A program made the translations under genes and the position numbers. A model generated the notes under the pieces. That model was not told the DNA's origin. It ran no database searches and was given only the letters and a program-made list of their open reading frames with translations. Shown piece by piece: positions 36,068 through 44,524 of a stretch of DNA of 64,000 bases (positions are counted from its first letter, which is position 1; each line of letters starts with the position of its first letter). The DNA is from CBDEGU01 sp965238045 (GTDB lineage Bacteria; Acidobacteriota; Terriglobia; Bryobacterales; UBA6623), in assembly GCA_965238045.1 (NCBI GenBank), contig CBDEGU010000011.1, forward strand, positions 558,001 through 622,000. Direction: 5' to 3'.

Positions 36068-36177
36068 GGAAGCTGTGAAGAAATCGGGACTGCCACAAGC
36101 GCTGGCGAAACGCTTGCTGATCTGCAAGGACCTGTGGGCAGCGCGGCTGGCTGTCCCAGCATTTTTTCACAGCTTCC
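36068..36177. repeat. 110-bp palindromic repeat, copy 3
   Basis: Opposite orientation to copies 1 and 2. It begins GGAAGCTGTGAAGAAATCGG and ends TTTTTTCACAGCTTCC, two bases before the ATG of the DUF1080 lipoprotein gene. The plus-strand frame through the element is open and in frame with that gene from an ATG at 36054, so it may add an N-terminal leader or replace the ribosome binding site. Confidence 0.85.
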
Positions 36178-36179
36178 GG

Positions 36180-37433
36180 ATGACAATCTCTATTCGATCG
36201 CTATTGCTTCTCGCTTGTCTGATACTAGCTGCCGGTTGTGGCGCCCCTGCTCCGTCCGAGCCCGCCGGCAACGCTTCCGCGCCGCCACGGTGGGAGCCGC
36301 TGCTCAACGGCCAAGATCTTAGCGGCTGGGAGGTTGTCGGCGGCGGCAAGTGGACCACCGGCAACGGCGAACTCCTCGCCCAGCGGCTGCCCGGCGATTC
36401 GCGGGCCGGATGGCTGGTGACGCGCGAGGATTTCGGGGACTTTAAGCTGCGACTGAAATTCAAGGCCTCCGGCGAACATTTCAACAGCGGCATCCTGATT
36501 CGCGATCCCGGCCACGCCAAATTCTCGCGCCCGGCCTTCCACGGATATGAAATTCAGATCTACAACGGCGAGGGCGACGCGGAACCCAATACTAGCGGAG
36601 CCATCTACAACCTGGCGCGCCCATACTTCCGAAAAGTGGATCACACGAAGTGGACCGAGTTCGAGGTGCATTGCAGCGGGGACCATATCGTTTCCTACAT
36701 GAACGGCGAGAAGCTCGCGGAAATCCACGACCGGCGCTCCTACAAGGGCGCGATCGGCCTGCAGTTGCATGGCGGCCGCGATGACACCGAGATGCGCTGG
36801 AAGGACATCGAGATCATGCGTCTTCCCGAAGCGCCTCGCCCCTTCCATCTCATGGAAGAGGAGATGGAGCAGGCCGCCGGTGAGTTCGCGCCGCTCCTCA
36901 AGACAGACAGCTTCGGCGAGGCTTTCGACGTCTATTGGGAGGCCGGTGCGAAGTGGTCGCTCCAGGACGGCCTGCTGCGCGGAGACCACCCGGAAGAGAT
37001 CTCGTGGATTTTCACCAAGGAGAGCTACGCGGATTTTGTGCTGGCCTTTGATTTTCGAATCAACCACGGGGGCAACGCGGGCGTGTGCATGCGGTTTCCC
37101 TGGCCCGCCGGCGGCGAACTGGACAAAGGCCCGGCCTTCCTTGGCTACGAGTGTCAAATCATGGAGAACGATCCGCTCAACTCTACCGGATCGATTTACA
37201 ATCTGGCGCGGGCCTATTGGACCGACGCCTGGAAGCGGCCCATTCACAAGCGGGAAGCCTGGAATCAATACCGCATCTACGCCAAGGGCGATCATCTGGT
37301 GACGTATGTGAACCGACGCAAGACCGCCGAGACACACATCAGCCGTAGCGCCTCGGGCCGTATCGGCTTCCAGGTGCATGAACCGGCGAAATGGGTCGAG
37401 TACCGCAATATCGAAATCAAGGTCGTCGACTAG
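36180..37433 (+). CDS. Lipoprotein with two DUF1080 (3-keto-disaccharide hydrolase) domains
   Basis: 417 residues from ATG at 36180. A lipoprotein signal ends at Cys20 (LAAGC). Two DUF1080 domains of about 185 residues follow, each a concanavalin-like beta sandwich with matching blocks: GWLVTREDFGDFKLRLKFK and SWIFTKESYADFVLAFDF, GYEIQIYN and GYECQIMEN, and the repeated GAIYNLAR/GSIYNLAR. DUF1080 proteins include 3-keto-glycoside hydrolases. It is followed by a sugar isomerase-like gene and fits an extracytoplasmic sugar catabolic unit. Translation could also begin at 36054 within the palindromic repeat. Confidence 0.85.
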   Translation: MTISIRSLLLLACLILAAGCGAPAPSEPAGNASAPPRWEPLLNGQDLSGWEVVGGGKWTTGNGELLAQRLPGDSRAGWLVTREDFGDFKLRLKFKASGEHFNSGILIRDPGHAKFSRPAFHGYEIQIYNGEGDAEPNTSGAIYNLARPYFRKVDHTKWTEFEVHCSGDHIVSYMNGEKLAEIHDRRSYKGAIGLQLHGGRDDTEMRWKDIEIMRLPEAPRPFHLMEEEMEQAAGEFAPLLKTDSFGEAFDVYWEAGAKWSLQDGLLRGDHPEEISWIFTKESYADFVLAFDFRINHGGNAGVCMRFPWPAGGELDKGPAFLGYECQIMENDPLNSTGSIYNLARAYWTDAWKRPIHKREAWNQYRIYAKGDHLVTYVNRRKTAETHISRSASGRIGFQVHEPAKWVEYRNIEIKVVD

Positions 37434-37464
37434 CGGCCTCAACTCTCAGGTCAAGCGAGGTTTT

Positions 37465-38373
37465 ATGAGCACGGAATCACGGCGGCGTTTTCTGACGACG
37501 GCTGCTCTGGGCATGACGGGCGCGGCTTCCACCGCGGCCGCCCCGCCTCAGGAACCGGCCTCACCGGCCGGAGCCCAGCGCCTGCCGCTCAGAATCGGCC
37601 ATCGGGCGGCGAGCATGAAGATGGTCGGCAACTTCGATGTTTTCAAGCTGGCGCGTCAAATTCCGGGACTCGATGGCGTGGAGCTGCAAATCGCCCATGG
37701 CCAGCCGAACCTGCGCGACTTCGACGCCGTTCGCCGCTACAAGCGGGAGGCCCACCGCTGGGGCATGAAGATTCCGTCGCTGGCCGGCGTTTGGGATCGC
37801 GGCGTCTCGATTCGTCATTCGCCCGTGGCGGGAATCAATTTGCTGCAATCGATTCGCGCGGCCGAGATGCTCGGCGCCAGTGTCATCCTGGTGGCTTTCT
37901 TCCGCGACAATGCCCCCGACATGAACGACGAGGCTTCCTATGGTCCCGTAGTCGAGCTGCTGCGGGGAGCCGCCCCGCGCGCCGCCGAGGCAGGCGTTGT
38001 GATGGGGCTGGAAAATTCGCTTAGCCCGGCGGACAACAAAAAACTGGCCGACCTGGTGGCTCATCCCAGCGTGAAAATCTACTGCGACATGTACAACTTC
38101 TCCTACTACGGGCACGCCGGCACGCTCGTCTCCGGCATCAAGCTGCTGGGCAACGAGCGCATCTGCCAGGTTCACGTGAAAAACGGCAAGCGGCTGATCG
38201 AGGAACCCGATCAGATCAAAGACTGGCAAGCCCTGTTCGCGGCGCTCAACGAAATCGGCTACGAAGGCTGGTACGTTTTCGAATCACAGCACAGCGGCAA
38301 CGCGCAGCTCATTTCCTCGACAACGAAGAACATCGAGTATATGCGCAAGGTCTGCCGCATGCCCGAGGCCTAG
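37465..38373 (+). CDS. Sugar phosphate isomerase/epimerase-like protein, Tat-exported
   Basis: 302 residues from ATG at 37465, preceded by GCGAGG. A twin-arginine signal opens the protein (SRRRFLTTAALGMTGAA). The rest is an AP-endonuclease-2-type TIM barrel with metal-ligand candidates in MGLENS, KIYCDMYNF, VHVKNGK and FESQHSG. Such proteins isomerise or epimerise keto sugars. It lies 31 bases after the DUF1080 gene, which fits a common role in 3-keto-sugar metabolism outside the cytoplasm. Confidence 0.85.
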   Translation: MSTESRRRFLTTAALGMTGAASTAAAPPQEPASPAGAQRLPLRIGHRAASMKMVGNFDVFKLARQIPGLDGVELQIAHGQPNLRDFDAVRRYKREAHRWGMKIPSLAGVWDRGVSIRHSPVAGINLLQSIRAAEMLGASVILVAFFRDNAPDMNDEASYGPVVELLRGAAPRAAEAGVVMGLENSLSPADNKKLADLVAHPSVKIYCDMYNFSYYGHAGTLVSGIKLLGNERICQVHVKNGKRLIEEPDQIKDWQALFAALNEIGYEGWYVFESQHSGNAQLISSTTKNIEYMRKVCRMPEA

Positions 38374-38413
38374 CAGCCCGCGGCGGGAGTCGGGCGCGTT
38401 TCTTCACAGCTTC

Positions 38414-38431
38414 CTGTGACTCAAGTCACAG
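38414..38431. promoter_or_regulatory. ric: CRP/FNR-type palindrome upstream of ric
   Basis: CTGTGACTCAAGTCACAG is a perfect 18-bp palindrome with the TGTGA-N6-TCACA core bound by CRP/FNR-family regulators. It lies 87 bases before the ric ATG. Regulators of this family such as HcpR and DNR respond to nitric oxide, which would suit a repair gene for nitrosative damage. The site is seen; the regulator is inferred. Confidence 0.65.
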
Positions 38432-38518
38432 CTTTCTGCTCCCTCAACCGATAAGCTGGTCTTTCAGACGATATTTTCACCCCCGATTTTCATTCCCGGG
38501 GGGGAAGAGGAGGACGTA

Positions 38519-39244
38519 ATGATTCACGCTGAGAGTAAGACAGTCGCGGACATGGTCGCGGAAAATCCGGCCCGGGCGGTCGTATTCGAGAAACACGGTA
38601 TTGACTTCTGCTGTCAGGGCCAGCGGCCTTTTGGCGAAGTCTGTAAGGAGCAGGGTTTGTCGCCCGATACGCTGTGGGACGAACTCAATGCAAGTCCGCC
38701 AGCCGCCGGCACAACGGACTGGAACACCGCGTCCCTTACGGACCTCGTGGAGCACATTATCGATCGTCACCACGCCTACCTTCGCTCGGCCTTTCCATCC
38801 GTCGCGGAAAAGCTGGGGAAACTTATCCAGGTCCACACCGACACGCACGGAGACATGCTACTGCGTCTGGAAAACGTGATCCGAGGGCTAGAAGCCGAAC
38901 TCACCAATCACATGATGAAGGAGGAGACAATCCTCTTTCCTCTCATCACCCAGATCGAGGCCGCCCGACAGGAAGGCAAGCCCGCGCCTTGGGCGCCGGG
39001 GGGCTCGATCAAGCACCCGATCCGCATGATGGAGCAGGAGCACGAAAGCGCGGGCAACGCGCTGAAGTCTTTGAAGGCGATCACCTCGGACTATGCGCTG
39101 CCTCCGGGCGCTTGCGGGACATTTGAAGCGTTGTACAGGCAGTTGCAAGAGCTGGAAGCCGATCTTCACGTGCACATTCACTTAGAGAACCATGTGCTGT
39201 TCCCGAGAGCGGCAAGTATCGAGGCGGAATTGCAAGGCCAGTGA
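38519..39244 (+). CDS. ric: Iron-sulfur cluster repair di-iron protein Ric (ScdA/YtfE)
   Basis: A 241-residue cytoplasmic di-iron protein that restores iron-sulfur clusters damaged by nitric oxide or oxidative stress. The N-terminal DUF542 domain carries the Cys pair of GIDFCCQGQ (31-32). The C-terminal hemerythrin-like domain supplies His and Glu ligands in IDRHHAYL, VHTDTHGDM, HMMKEETILFPLI, MMEQEHESAG and HIHLENHVLFPRA. A GAGGAGG ribosome binding site precedes the ATG. It is a single gene with its own palindromic operator and a terminator about 80 bases after the stop. Confidence 0.95.
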   Translation: MIHAESKTVADMVAENPARAVVFEKHGIDFCCQGQRPFGEVCKEQGLSPDTLWDELNASPPAAGTTDWNTASLTDLVEHIIDRHHAYLRSAFPSVAEKLGKLIQVHTDTHGDMLLRLENVIRGLEAELTNHMMKEETILFPLITQIEAARQEGKPAPWAPGGSIKHPIRMMEQEHESAGNALKSLKAITSDYALPPGACGTFEALYRQLQELEADLHVHIHLENHVLFPRAASIEAELQGQ

Positions 39245-39582
39245 TCGCTCAACATGCGGGTGGTTGCCGGCCAACTCGGCCGCGGTCCCCCTTGCTCGTT
39301 TGACACTCCCATTCATAAGCAGCGCGGACCTGGCGCAACGCCGGATCCGCGTATTTTTTTCCATCTCGAGCAGCGAGATTTTGCCCTCGCCCGACAAGGC
39401 GCTAGCCCGCTCGGCGATTCCCGGCGAGTGCCCGCCGCGAACACACACGGCTGATTCCCCGCCGCCGGTAAAGCCGCGCAAACCGGCTTGGGATCGCGAG
39501 AGTGGGTGCGCCAGCGGTAAAGAAGCGATCCGGTATAATCAGACCAGTCCGGCACTTGGCGGACACCCCCTCGTTCGACCTC
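39245..39582. other. Intergenic region before tRNA-Lys
   Basis: 338 bases holding the ric terminator and, near the right end, a TATAAT box at 39534-39539, 43 bases before the tRNA, which is probably its promoter. No protein-coding frame is convincing. Confidence 0.5.
39323..39360 (+). terminator. Rho-independent terminator after ric
   Basis: GCGGA pairs with TCCGC around a GGCG-CAA-CGCC core, followed by GTATTTTTTT. It stands about 80 bases after the ric stop codon, on the transcribed strand. Confidence 0.7.
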
Positions 39583-39658
39583 GGGGCGGTAGCTCAGTTG
39601 GTAGAGCAACGGCCTTTTAAGCCGTGGGTTCTGGGTTCAAGTCCCAGCCGCCTCACCA
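39583..39658 (+). tRNA. tRNA-Lys (anticodon TTT)
   Basis: A full cloverleaf of 76 bases with the CCA encoded. The acceptor stem GGGGCGG/CCGCCTC has one G-T pair. The D arm is GCTC/GAGC, the anticodon stem ACGGC/GCCGT encloses the loop CTTTTAA, and the T arm is CTGGG-TTCAAGT-CCCAG. Confidence 0.97.
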
Positions 39659-40332
39659 CTTTCCCCTTGGGAAATCAACGACTTACGCCGTATCGAATCG
39701 GCCGGAGGTGCGCCGCGGCTGCTCGCGCGGGGCGATTTTGGCCGATCTTGCGGACCGTTTTGCGGACCAAAGTGGACCACGAGGGGCGAAGCCTCGCCGG
39801 GCGCTAGGCGGATCTTCGCCAGCTGGGAGGCGTGTATTGGGGTCTTTCTTGCCCAGTATTGCCCAGTACGGGCGGGGCGGGGGGACGACTCCATGACAAC
39901 ACGGCAGCCCAACCTGAAGGCGCCCTGCAACGCGCCCCCGGCGCGCGGGTGATCCGGCGAGGTCCATGCCGGGTCCAGGAAGCTGTGAAAAAATCGGGAC
40001 TGTCACAAGCGCTGGCGAAACGCTCTCTGATTCGTAAGGACTTAGGCCATGCGCGGCTGACTGTCCCAGCATTCTTTCACACCTGCCAGCGGGTGCTCTG
40101 AGTGCTTGGTGACTCATTCGCACGGATCACCAAGGAGTCCCCGATACCTAGCTGAGAAATCTATTTCCCACCAACAAGCGTGTATCCCAGAGGTCTGAGC
40201 AGACGGTCGAAGCAGCCAGAGACCGCCGTAGATCAAGGCCCCGGCACTGCTGCCACCGGATAGCTCAACGGAAGCGTTGCTACCATCAGCTACCCGAACC
40301 ACGGTATAATTCCTACAGGCTCGGTCGGGGCG
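39659..40332. other. Intergenic region with palindromic repeat copy 4
   Basis: 674 bases without a recognisable gene. It has a short direct repeat (TTGCCCAGTA twice near 39850), the fourth palindromic repeat, and TATAAT at 40305-40310 shortly before the kinase start. Several frames are open but look like GC-rich noise. Confidence 0.5.
39978..40087. repeat. 110-bp palindromic repeat, copy 4
   Basis: Same orientation as copy 3. It starts GGAAGCTGTGAAAAAATCGG and ends CTTTCACACCTGCC, where the outer CCTTCC has changed to CCTGCC. The plus-strand frame reads EAVKKSGLSQALAKRSLIRK and stays open, as in the other copies. Confidence 0.83.
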
Positions 40333-41280
40333 ATGATCGATCAAACTATTTCGCACTACCGCATCATTGAGAAGCTCGGCGAAGGCGGCATGGGTGTCGT
40401 CTACAAGGCCGAGGACACCAAGCTCAAGCGCCCAGTCGCTCTGAAGTTTCTCGCCGCCCATCTGCTGGATGACGACGCGATCACCGCGCGCTTTCGGCGT
40501 GAAGCTGAAGCCGCCGCGGCACTGACCCATTCCAACATCGCGGTCATCTACGACATCGACGAATCCGACGGGCGCTCCTTTATCGTCATGGAGTTCGTCG
40601 AGGGCCGGAACGTCAGCGACACGATCGCCGAACGCCCGCTCAAGCTCGACCAGGCGCTCGACCTCGCCATCCAAACCGCCCAAGGCCTGCGGGCGGCTCA
40701 CGAGAAGGGCGTCGTCCATCGCGACATCAAGAGCGCCAACCTGATGGTCACGCCGCAAGGCCAGGTCAAGATCATGGACTTCGGCCTCGCGCAGCTTGCC
40801 GAACGTTCGAGGCTCACCCAGACGACGGCCGTCCTTGGCACCCCCTCCTACATGTCGCCGGAACAGGCAATGGGAGAGAAGACCGACCGTCGCACCGATC
40901 TCTGGTCGCTCGGCGTGGTGCTCTACGAGATGGTCACCGGCAGGTTGCCGTTCGAGGGAGAACGCCAAGAGGCGGTTCTCTACGGCATCACCAGCGAGGA
41001 GCCGGAACCCGTCACAGCTCTGCGAGCCGGGCTCCCGATGGACCTGGAGTGGATCATCAGCAAAGTCCTGGCGAAGAATCGCGACGAGCGCTACCAGCAC
41101 GCCGCGGATCTGCTTGTCGATCTGCAAACACTGAGGAAGAAAGTCGGCTCAGGCATATCGGCGACCCTGCGCGCCTCACAGCGGATGTCCGGGACAGCCG
41201 CGGCTCGCGGCCGCGCCGCAGGGTGCAGACAAAGATGGTCAGCCCAGCACCGGCCAGCGCCAGGCCGCCGGTGTATTTGA
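40333..41280 (+). pseudogene. Serine/threonine protein kinase, 3' truncated
   Basis: The kinase domain is complete: glycine loop LGEGGMGVVYKA (15-26), Lys in VALKFL, catalytic HRDIKSAN, DFG in IMDFGLA and SPEQAMG. It ends at about residue 275 (LLVDLQTLRKK). Relatives continue with a linker, a membrane helix and a propeller or TPR sensor. Here the frame runs into unrelated sequence after about 41165-41215, where it meets the end of a convergent, also truncated glycosyltransferase gene. A soluble orphan kinase might still be made, but the gene is broken. Confidence 0.82.
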
Positions 41281-42109
41281 TGGCGAAGCAGAAGCCGGCG
41301 AGAATTCCGATCAGAATGAGAGCCGGCCGTGATGGTTCGCGTTGCCAATCGACGAGGGCCGAGAAGGTAAGGAAGCAAAAGAACGCTAGGGCGCAATCGT
41401 TGTACGTGCTGGCTGCATCCATGCCGATGACCGGCGCGCAGAGGTAGAGAACGGCCGCCAGTAGCGCCGCCCGTCTGGTGCTGTAGCGAGTTGTGAAGGC
41501 GACGAGGGCGACGACGGTCGCCACGGTGAGCGCGAAATGGACCAGTTTGGCGGAATGGCTGCCGATGCTGTAGGCGAATAGATACAGCATCTCCGCCCCT
41601 TGCGGAAGAAAGGCATAGATGTTGGTTGTGATGCCGGGAAAGCCCTGGTGGTTGTAGTAGCGCCGAACCAGACCGAGGTGATAGGCCACCGCGTCCGAGG
41701 TGATCTCGGGCGCCAACGCGTAGATCAAGTAAACGCCGCCGTAGGCAAACGTGATCGCCAGATACACCCAGCACCGCCAGTCGCGAATCCACCGCGACGC
41801 CTCAAGAGGGTCAGCGGTGCTGGAAGCGTCTCTCGCCCATCGCCAATAGGCGGCGAAGATACCCGCGGCCACAAGCGTAAAGGATGCGGGATGGACCAGG
41901 TGCAGCGCGCACATCAGAAATACAATCGTGCTGAGAGAGGCCGCGCCGACTCCGAAATCGAGGGTCAGTCGCTCCGCGCGAGACATCGCGCCGCTAGAGA
42001 AACCAACGGCGCGCGTGACAAGCGAGCCGAGCGCGGCGGAACTCAGGACCGTCAGCGTCGCACCGGCGAGGACAGGGATCAGGAGTATCACAAGTCTGGA
42101 TACTCGCAC
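41057..42109 (-). pseudogene. Multispanning glycosyltransferase (ArnT/PMT-like), 3' truncated
   Basis: From GTG at 42109 the protein has at least seven membrane helices and the loop LAPEITSDAVAYHLGLVRRYY, typical of lipid-linked sugar transferases (GT-C type), then QGFPGITTNIYAFLPQGAEML. Homologous sequence ends near residue 297 (TIFVCTLRRG, about 41215), and the remaining 50 residues are out-of-context sequence antisense to the kinase. Such enzymes normally have 450-600 residues, so about half is missing. A deletion seems to have joined it to the kinase gene. Confidence 0.75.
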
Positions 42110-42132
42110 TCCCGCGTCCGGGTCCGCAACTT

Positions 42133-42268
42133 AGAGCAGTGGAGTGGACCCCAAAAGCGAGACCGGTAAAGAAGGGACAATGAACCAGGGAACGGCAAGG
42201 AGGTTCGATTGACTCGAAGACGATTCAGCAAGGAGTTCAAGCTGGCGGCCGTCAGGCGGGATCGGAAG
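42133..42268 (+). pseudogene. 5' remnant of an IS3-family element
   Basis: A terminus-like TGGAGTGGACCCCAAAAG is followed by a good ribosome binding site (GGAGG) and TTG at 42209. This opens (M)TRRRFSKEFKLAAVRRDRK, the characteristic start of IS3-family OrfA (HTH_Tnp_1). The sequence changes character at about 42270 and the rest is absent. Confidence 0.65.
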
Positions 42269-43487
42269 AGTGTCCTTTTGTCCGGTTATGCCCGGTTTTT
42301 GGGGATTTTTTAGCTTTTTTTTGTCGCGTCGCGATGCTCGGGTGGTGGGGCGGTGCGGCTGGATTTTGGGCGCGGGTCTGGTGGCGTCGTTTTGTCCGGA
42401 TTTGCCCGGATTTTCGGATTCTTGGACGGCCGCGGGCGGCGTGAGGGGCGCGACGGCGTCTCGCCCCTGGCTCCGCTGCATTGTTTGGCGGATGGGTTGG
42501 GTGAGTGGCTGGGGTTGCTGGCTTCGCGCTTCGTGGTGCTTCTTTTTCAAATTCAAAAAACTTTCAAGAAAAGTGAGAGACGCCTCTCGTTCCGACTATG
42601 TGATCCCGGCGAGCCGCCCCAGCCGGAAGTTGCAGGCGGTTCCGGGCGAGGGGTTCTCTCGCGCGGTCTTGCCGCACGGTTATCCCGCGCGGCGATGGTG
42701 CATGACTGCGCTCGTAGCCCTTCGCGGTGGATGTCCACTTTCGAGAGCCGTCCGAAGACTCGCCTTTGCGGTCACCGTCTCCTCTGTGATTCGAGGAGGT
42801 GATGAACCGCGGGGCGAGCTTTCTGTCCTGGCCAGGAAACGGTCGGGGGATCGCGGTGATCTATCCTTTCCGGTCGTTACGGGTATAGGCTAACATGCGC
42901 TGTCAAGTGTTTTGGGGTGTTTTGGGTGTATGTTGTTGATTTGGTGGGGTTGAATTGTTGTGACTCGCCTGTTGGGGATGGGGCGTAGCGGTGGGTGGAT
43001 GGAGGCGCAGGCATGAACGGTTTGCTGGGGTGGGAAAAGCCGCGGATCTCAAAACCGCGATCGCACCACGGGTGCTCGGAGATCGTGGGCCGGCAAGTTG
43101 GTGATTTCGATGGGTTCGGCGAGATTGGGTCTGTTTGGTAGTTCGATTTTGGCGGTTTGGGAGCGGGGTTGGGACTTGGCGGCCGGCCGGGGGTGGATTG
43201 GGGCCGGGGGATTGATGGTCTGCTGGGCCGGGAGAAGCCGCGGTTCTCTTCGAGGCCCTCGCTACGGAAGCCGGACGACATGCCGCGCCCTGGGATCTCG
43301 CTGGCGCTGCTGGGGGCGGGATCGGGACTGCGTTCTAAGATACTGATTTGACTGCGGTTCGGAGAGGTTGGGTCTGTTTGGCAGTTTTTGTTTTGCTGGT
43401 CGCGCTGGGTTGGTTGCTTGGTGGTGGGGCACGGGTGGGGCGATGGACGGCTGGCCGACGCAGCATATTTCGTGCAATATGTTTTGT
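42269..43487. repeat. G/T-biased, repeat-rich noncoding tract
   Basis: About 1.2 kb with no believable gene. A 25-bp direct repeat (TTTTGTCCGG-x5-CCCGG-xTTTT) stands at 42276-42300 and 42390-42414. From about 42890 the plus strand is strongly G/T-rich, and degenerate units of about 200 bp recur, marked by GGGTCTGTTTGGYAGTT near 43130 and 43370 and by GGGARAAGCCGCGG near 43032 and 43229. Its minus-strand translation is Pro/Ser/Asn-rich and looks artefactual. IS1595 copy 4 is inserted in it. Confidence 0.5.
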
Positions 43488-44524
43488 GATGGGTATTCAC
43501 TTGACTCAGGTATTTTGAAATGGCCCCTACATGTTGTGGTTGTCCGTAGCGCGTGTTGCGGCGCCTCCGACCAGCGACTTGTAGGGCGCCGGTTGGACGG
43601 CGACGGCCTGCTGAACCAGGCGGTAGAAGAGCTTGCCTCGGCTTCTGGACTTGCGGCGGTTGAAGCGGAAGGTGAATTCGTCGAGGTAGTAGTCGAGATG
43701 CTCGTGGCTGACGGCTCCTTGATGCGTACCCAGTATCCAACGCTTCAGTAACGACACCACGCGATGCACGCGGGGGAGCAGTTGAGAGGCTCGTGCCGGT
43801 TGCCCGTCCAGGTAGCTCACCTCGTGGCGATAGCCGTCGCTTTCGAGTGGCTCGTATCCCAGCCAGCCGTCCGTGTGGACCACGCTGCCGGGTTCGACCG
43901 ACTCGCCGACGAAGGCCATCAAGCTGTCCCCAGAGGCGTTCGGAATCGTGCGCATCCGAACTCGTCCGATGCCGGCGCCATCTTCCTCGGCCGCTACTAC
44001 AATCAGCGCTTTCGCGTCGGTTTGGCGGCCCCGCACGCCCTCCTCCAGGGCTCCTAAGTAAGTCTCGTCAACCTCAACGCGCCCGCTGAGGCGATCACGT
44101 CCGGGCCGCACCATAGCGCGCCGAAGCTTGTGCAACCAAGTCCAGGCCGTCTTGTAGCTGCCCAGGCCCAACACCCGCTGCAATCCCAATGCACTCGCCC
44201 CGTTCTTCTGGCTGGTGAGCCACCACATTGCTCGAAACCAACTCTGGAGCGGCTTGCGGGTGTCTTGAAAGATTGTGCCTGCTGTCGCCGAAGCTTGATG
44301 CCCGCAGCTTGCACACTGCAGCAGCACCGTGCGCACCGCCCAGGTTTTGTCATGCCCGCATCGCGGACAACGAAAACCCTCCGGCCAGCGGAGTTGACAC
44401 AGATACTCCCGACAGGCCTGCTCGCTAGCGAAACGCGCCTCGAACTCGGCCAAATTCCGGGGATAATCTTCCATCGCCCAAGATCCTACATCTTGGGGTC
44501 ACCTGAGTCAAGTAAATACCCATC
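43488..44524 (-). mobile_element. IS1595-family insertion sequence, copy 4 (1037 bp)
   Basis: Same ends as copies 1 and 2, with a perfect 8-bp target duplication TGTTTTGT at 43480-43487 and 44525-44532. It differs from copy 1 by only one noticed base in the coding part. Confidence 0.95.
43527..44474 (-). CDS. IS1595-family (ISXO2-like) transposase, copy 4
   Basis: 315 residues, intact, with the zinc ribbon (CPRC, CASC), VDETY, HTDGW and FRFNRRKS motifs. It differs from copies 1 and 2 only near the C-terminus (SLVGGAATRA against SLVGGTATRA). Near identity of three copies up to 31 kb apart shows recent spread within this genome. Confidence 0.95.
   Translation of the reverse strand: MEDYPRNLAEFEARFASEQACREYLCQLRWPEGFRCPRCGHDKTWAVRTVLLQCASCGHQASATAGTIFQDTRKPLQSWFRAMWWLTSQKNGASALGLQRVLGLGSYKTAWTWLHKLRRAMVRPGRDRLSGRVEVDETYLGALEEGVRGRQTDAKALIVVAAEEDGAGIGRVRMRTIPNASGDSLMAFVGESVEPGSVVHTDGWLGYEPLESDGYRHEVSYLDGQPARASQLLPRVHRVVSLLKRWILGTHQGAVSHEHLDYYLDEFTFRFNRRKSRSRGKLFYRLVQQAVAVQPAPYKSLVGGAATRATDNHNM

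Noticed and set aside
39502..39896. Short plus-strand frames across the tRNA-Lys gene
   Set aside because: They translate the tRNA and its flank; the cloverleaf is the real feature.
2272..41165. PD40 fragment at 2.3 kb and kinase fragment at 40.3 kb as two halves of one gene split by an insertion
   Set aside because: Both are plus strand but in the wrong order for a simple insertion, and such genes are multicopy in this phylum; no junction homology was seen.
42131..42556. 141-codon minus-strand ORF
   Set aside because: Gln/Pro/Lys-rich translation over an IS3 remnant and repeats; no start signal or family.
42877..43740. 287-codon minus-strand Pro/Ser-rich ORF
   Set aside because: It runs from the IS end through the G/T-biased tract; composition explains the lack of stops, and the first part is out-of-frame transposase sequence.
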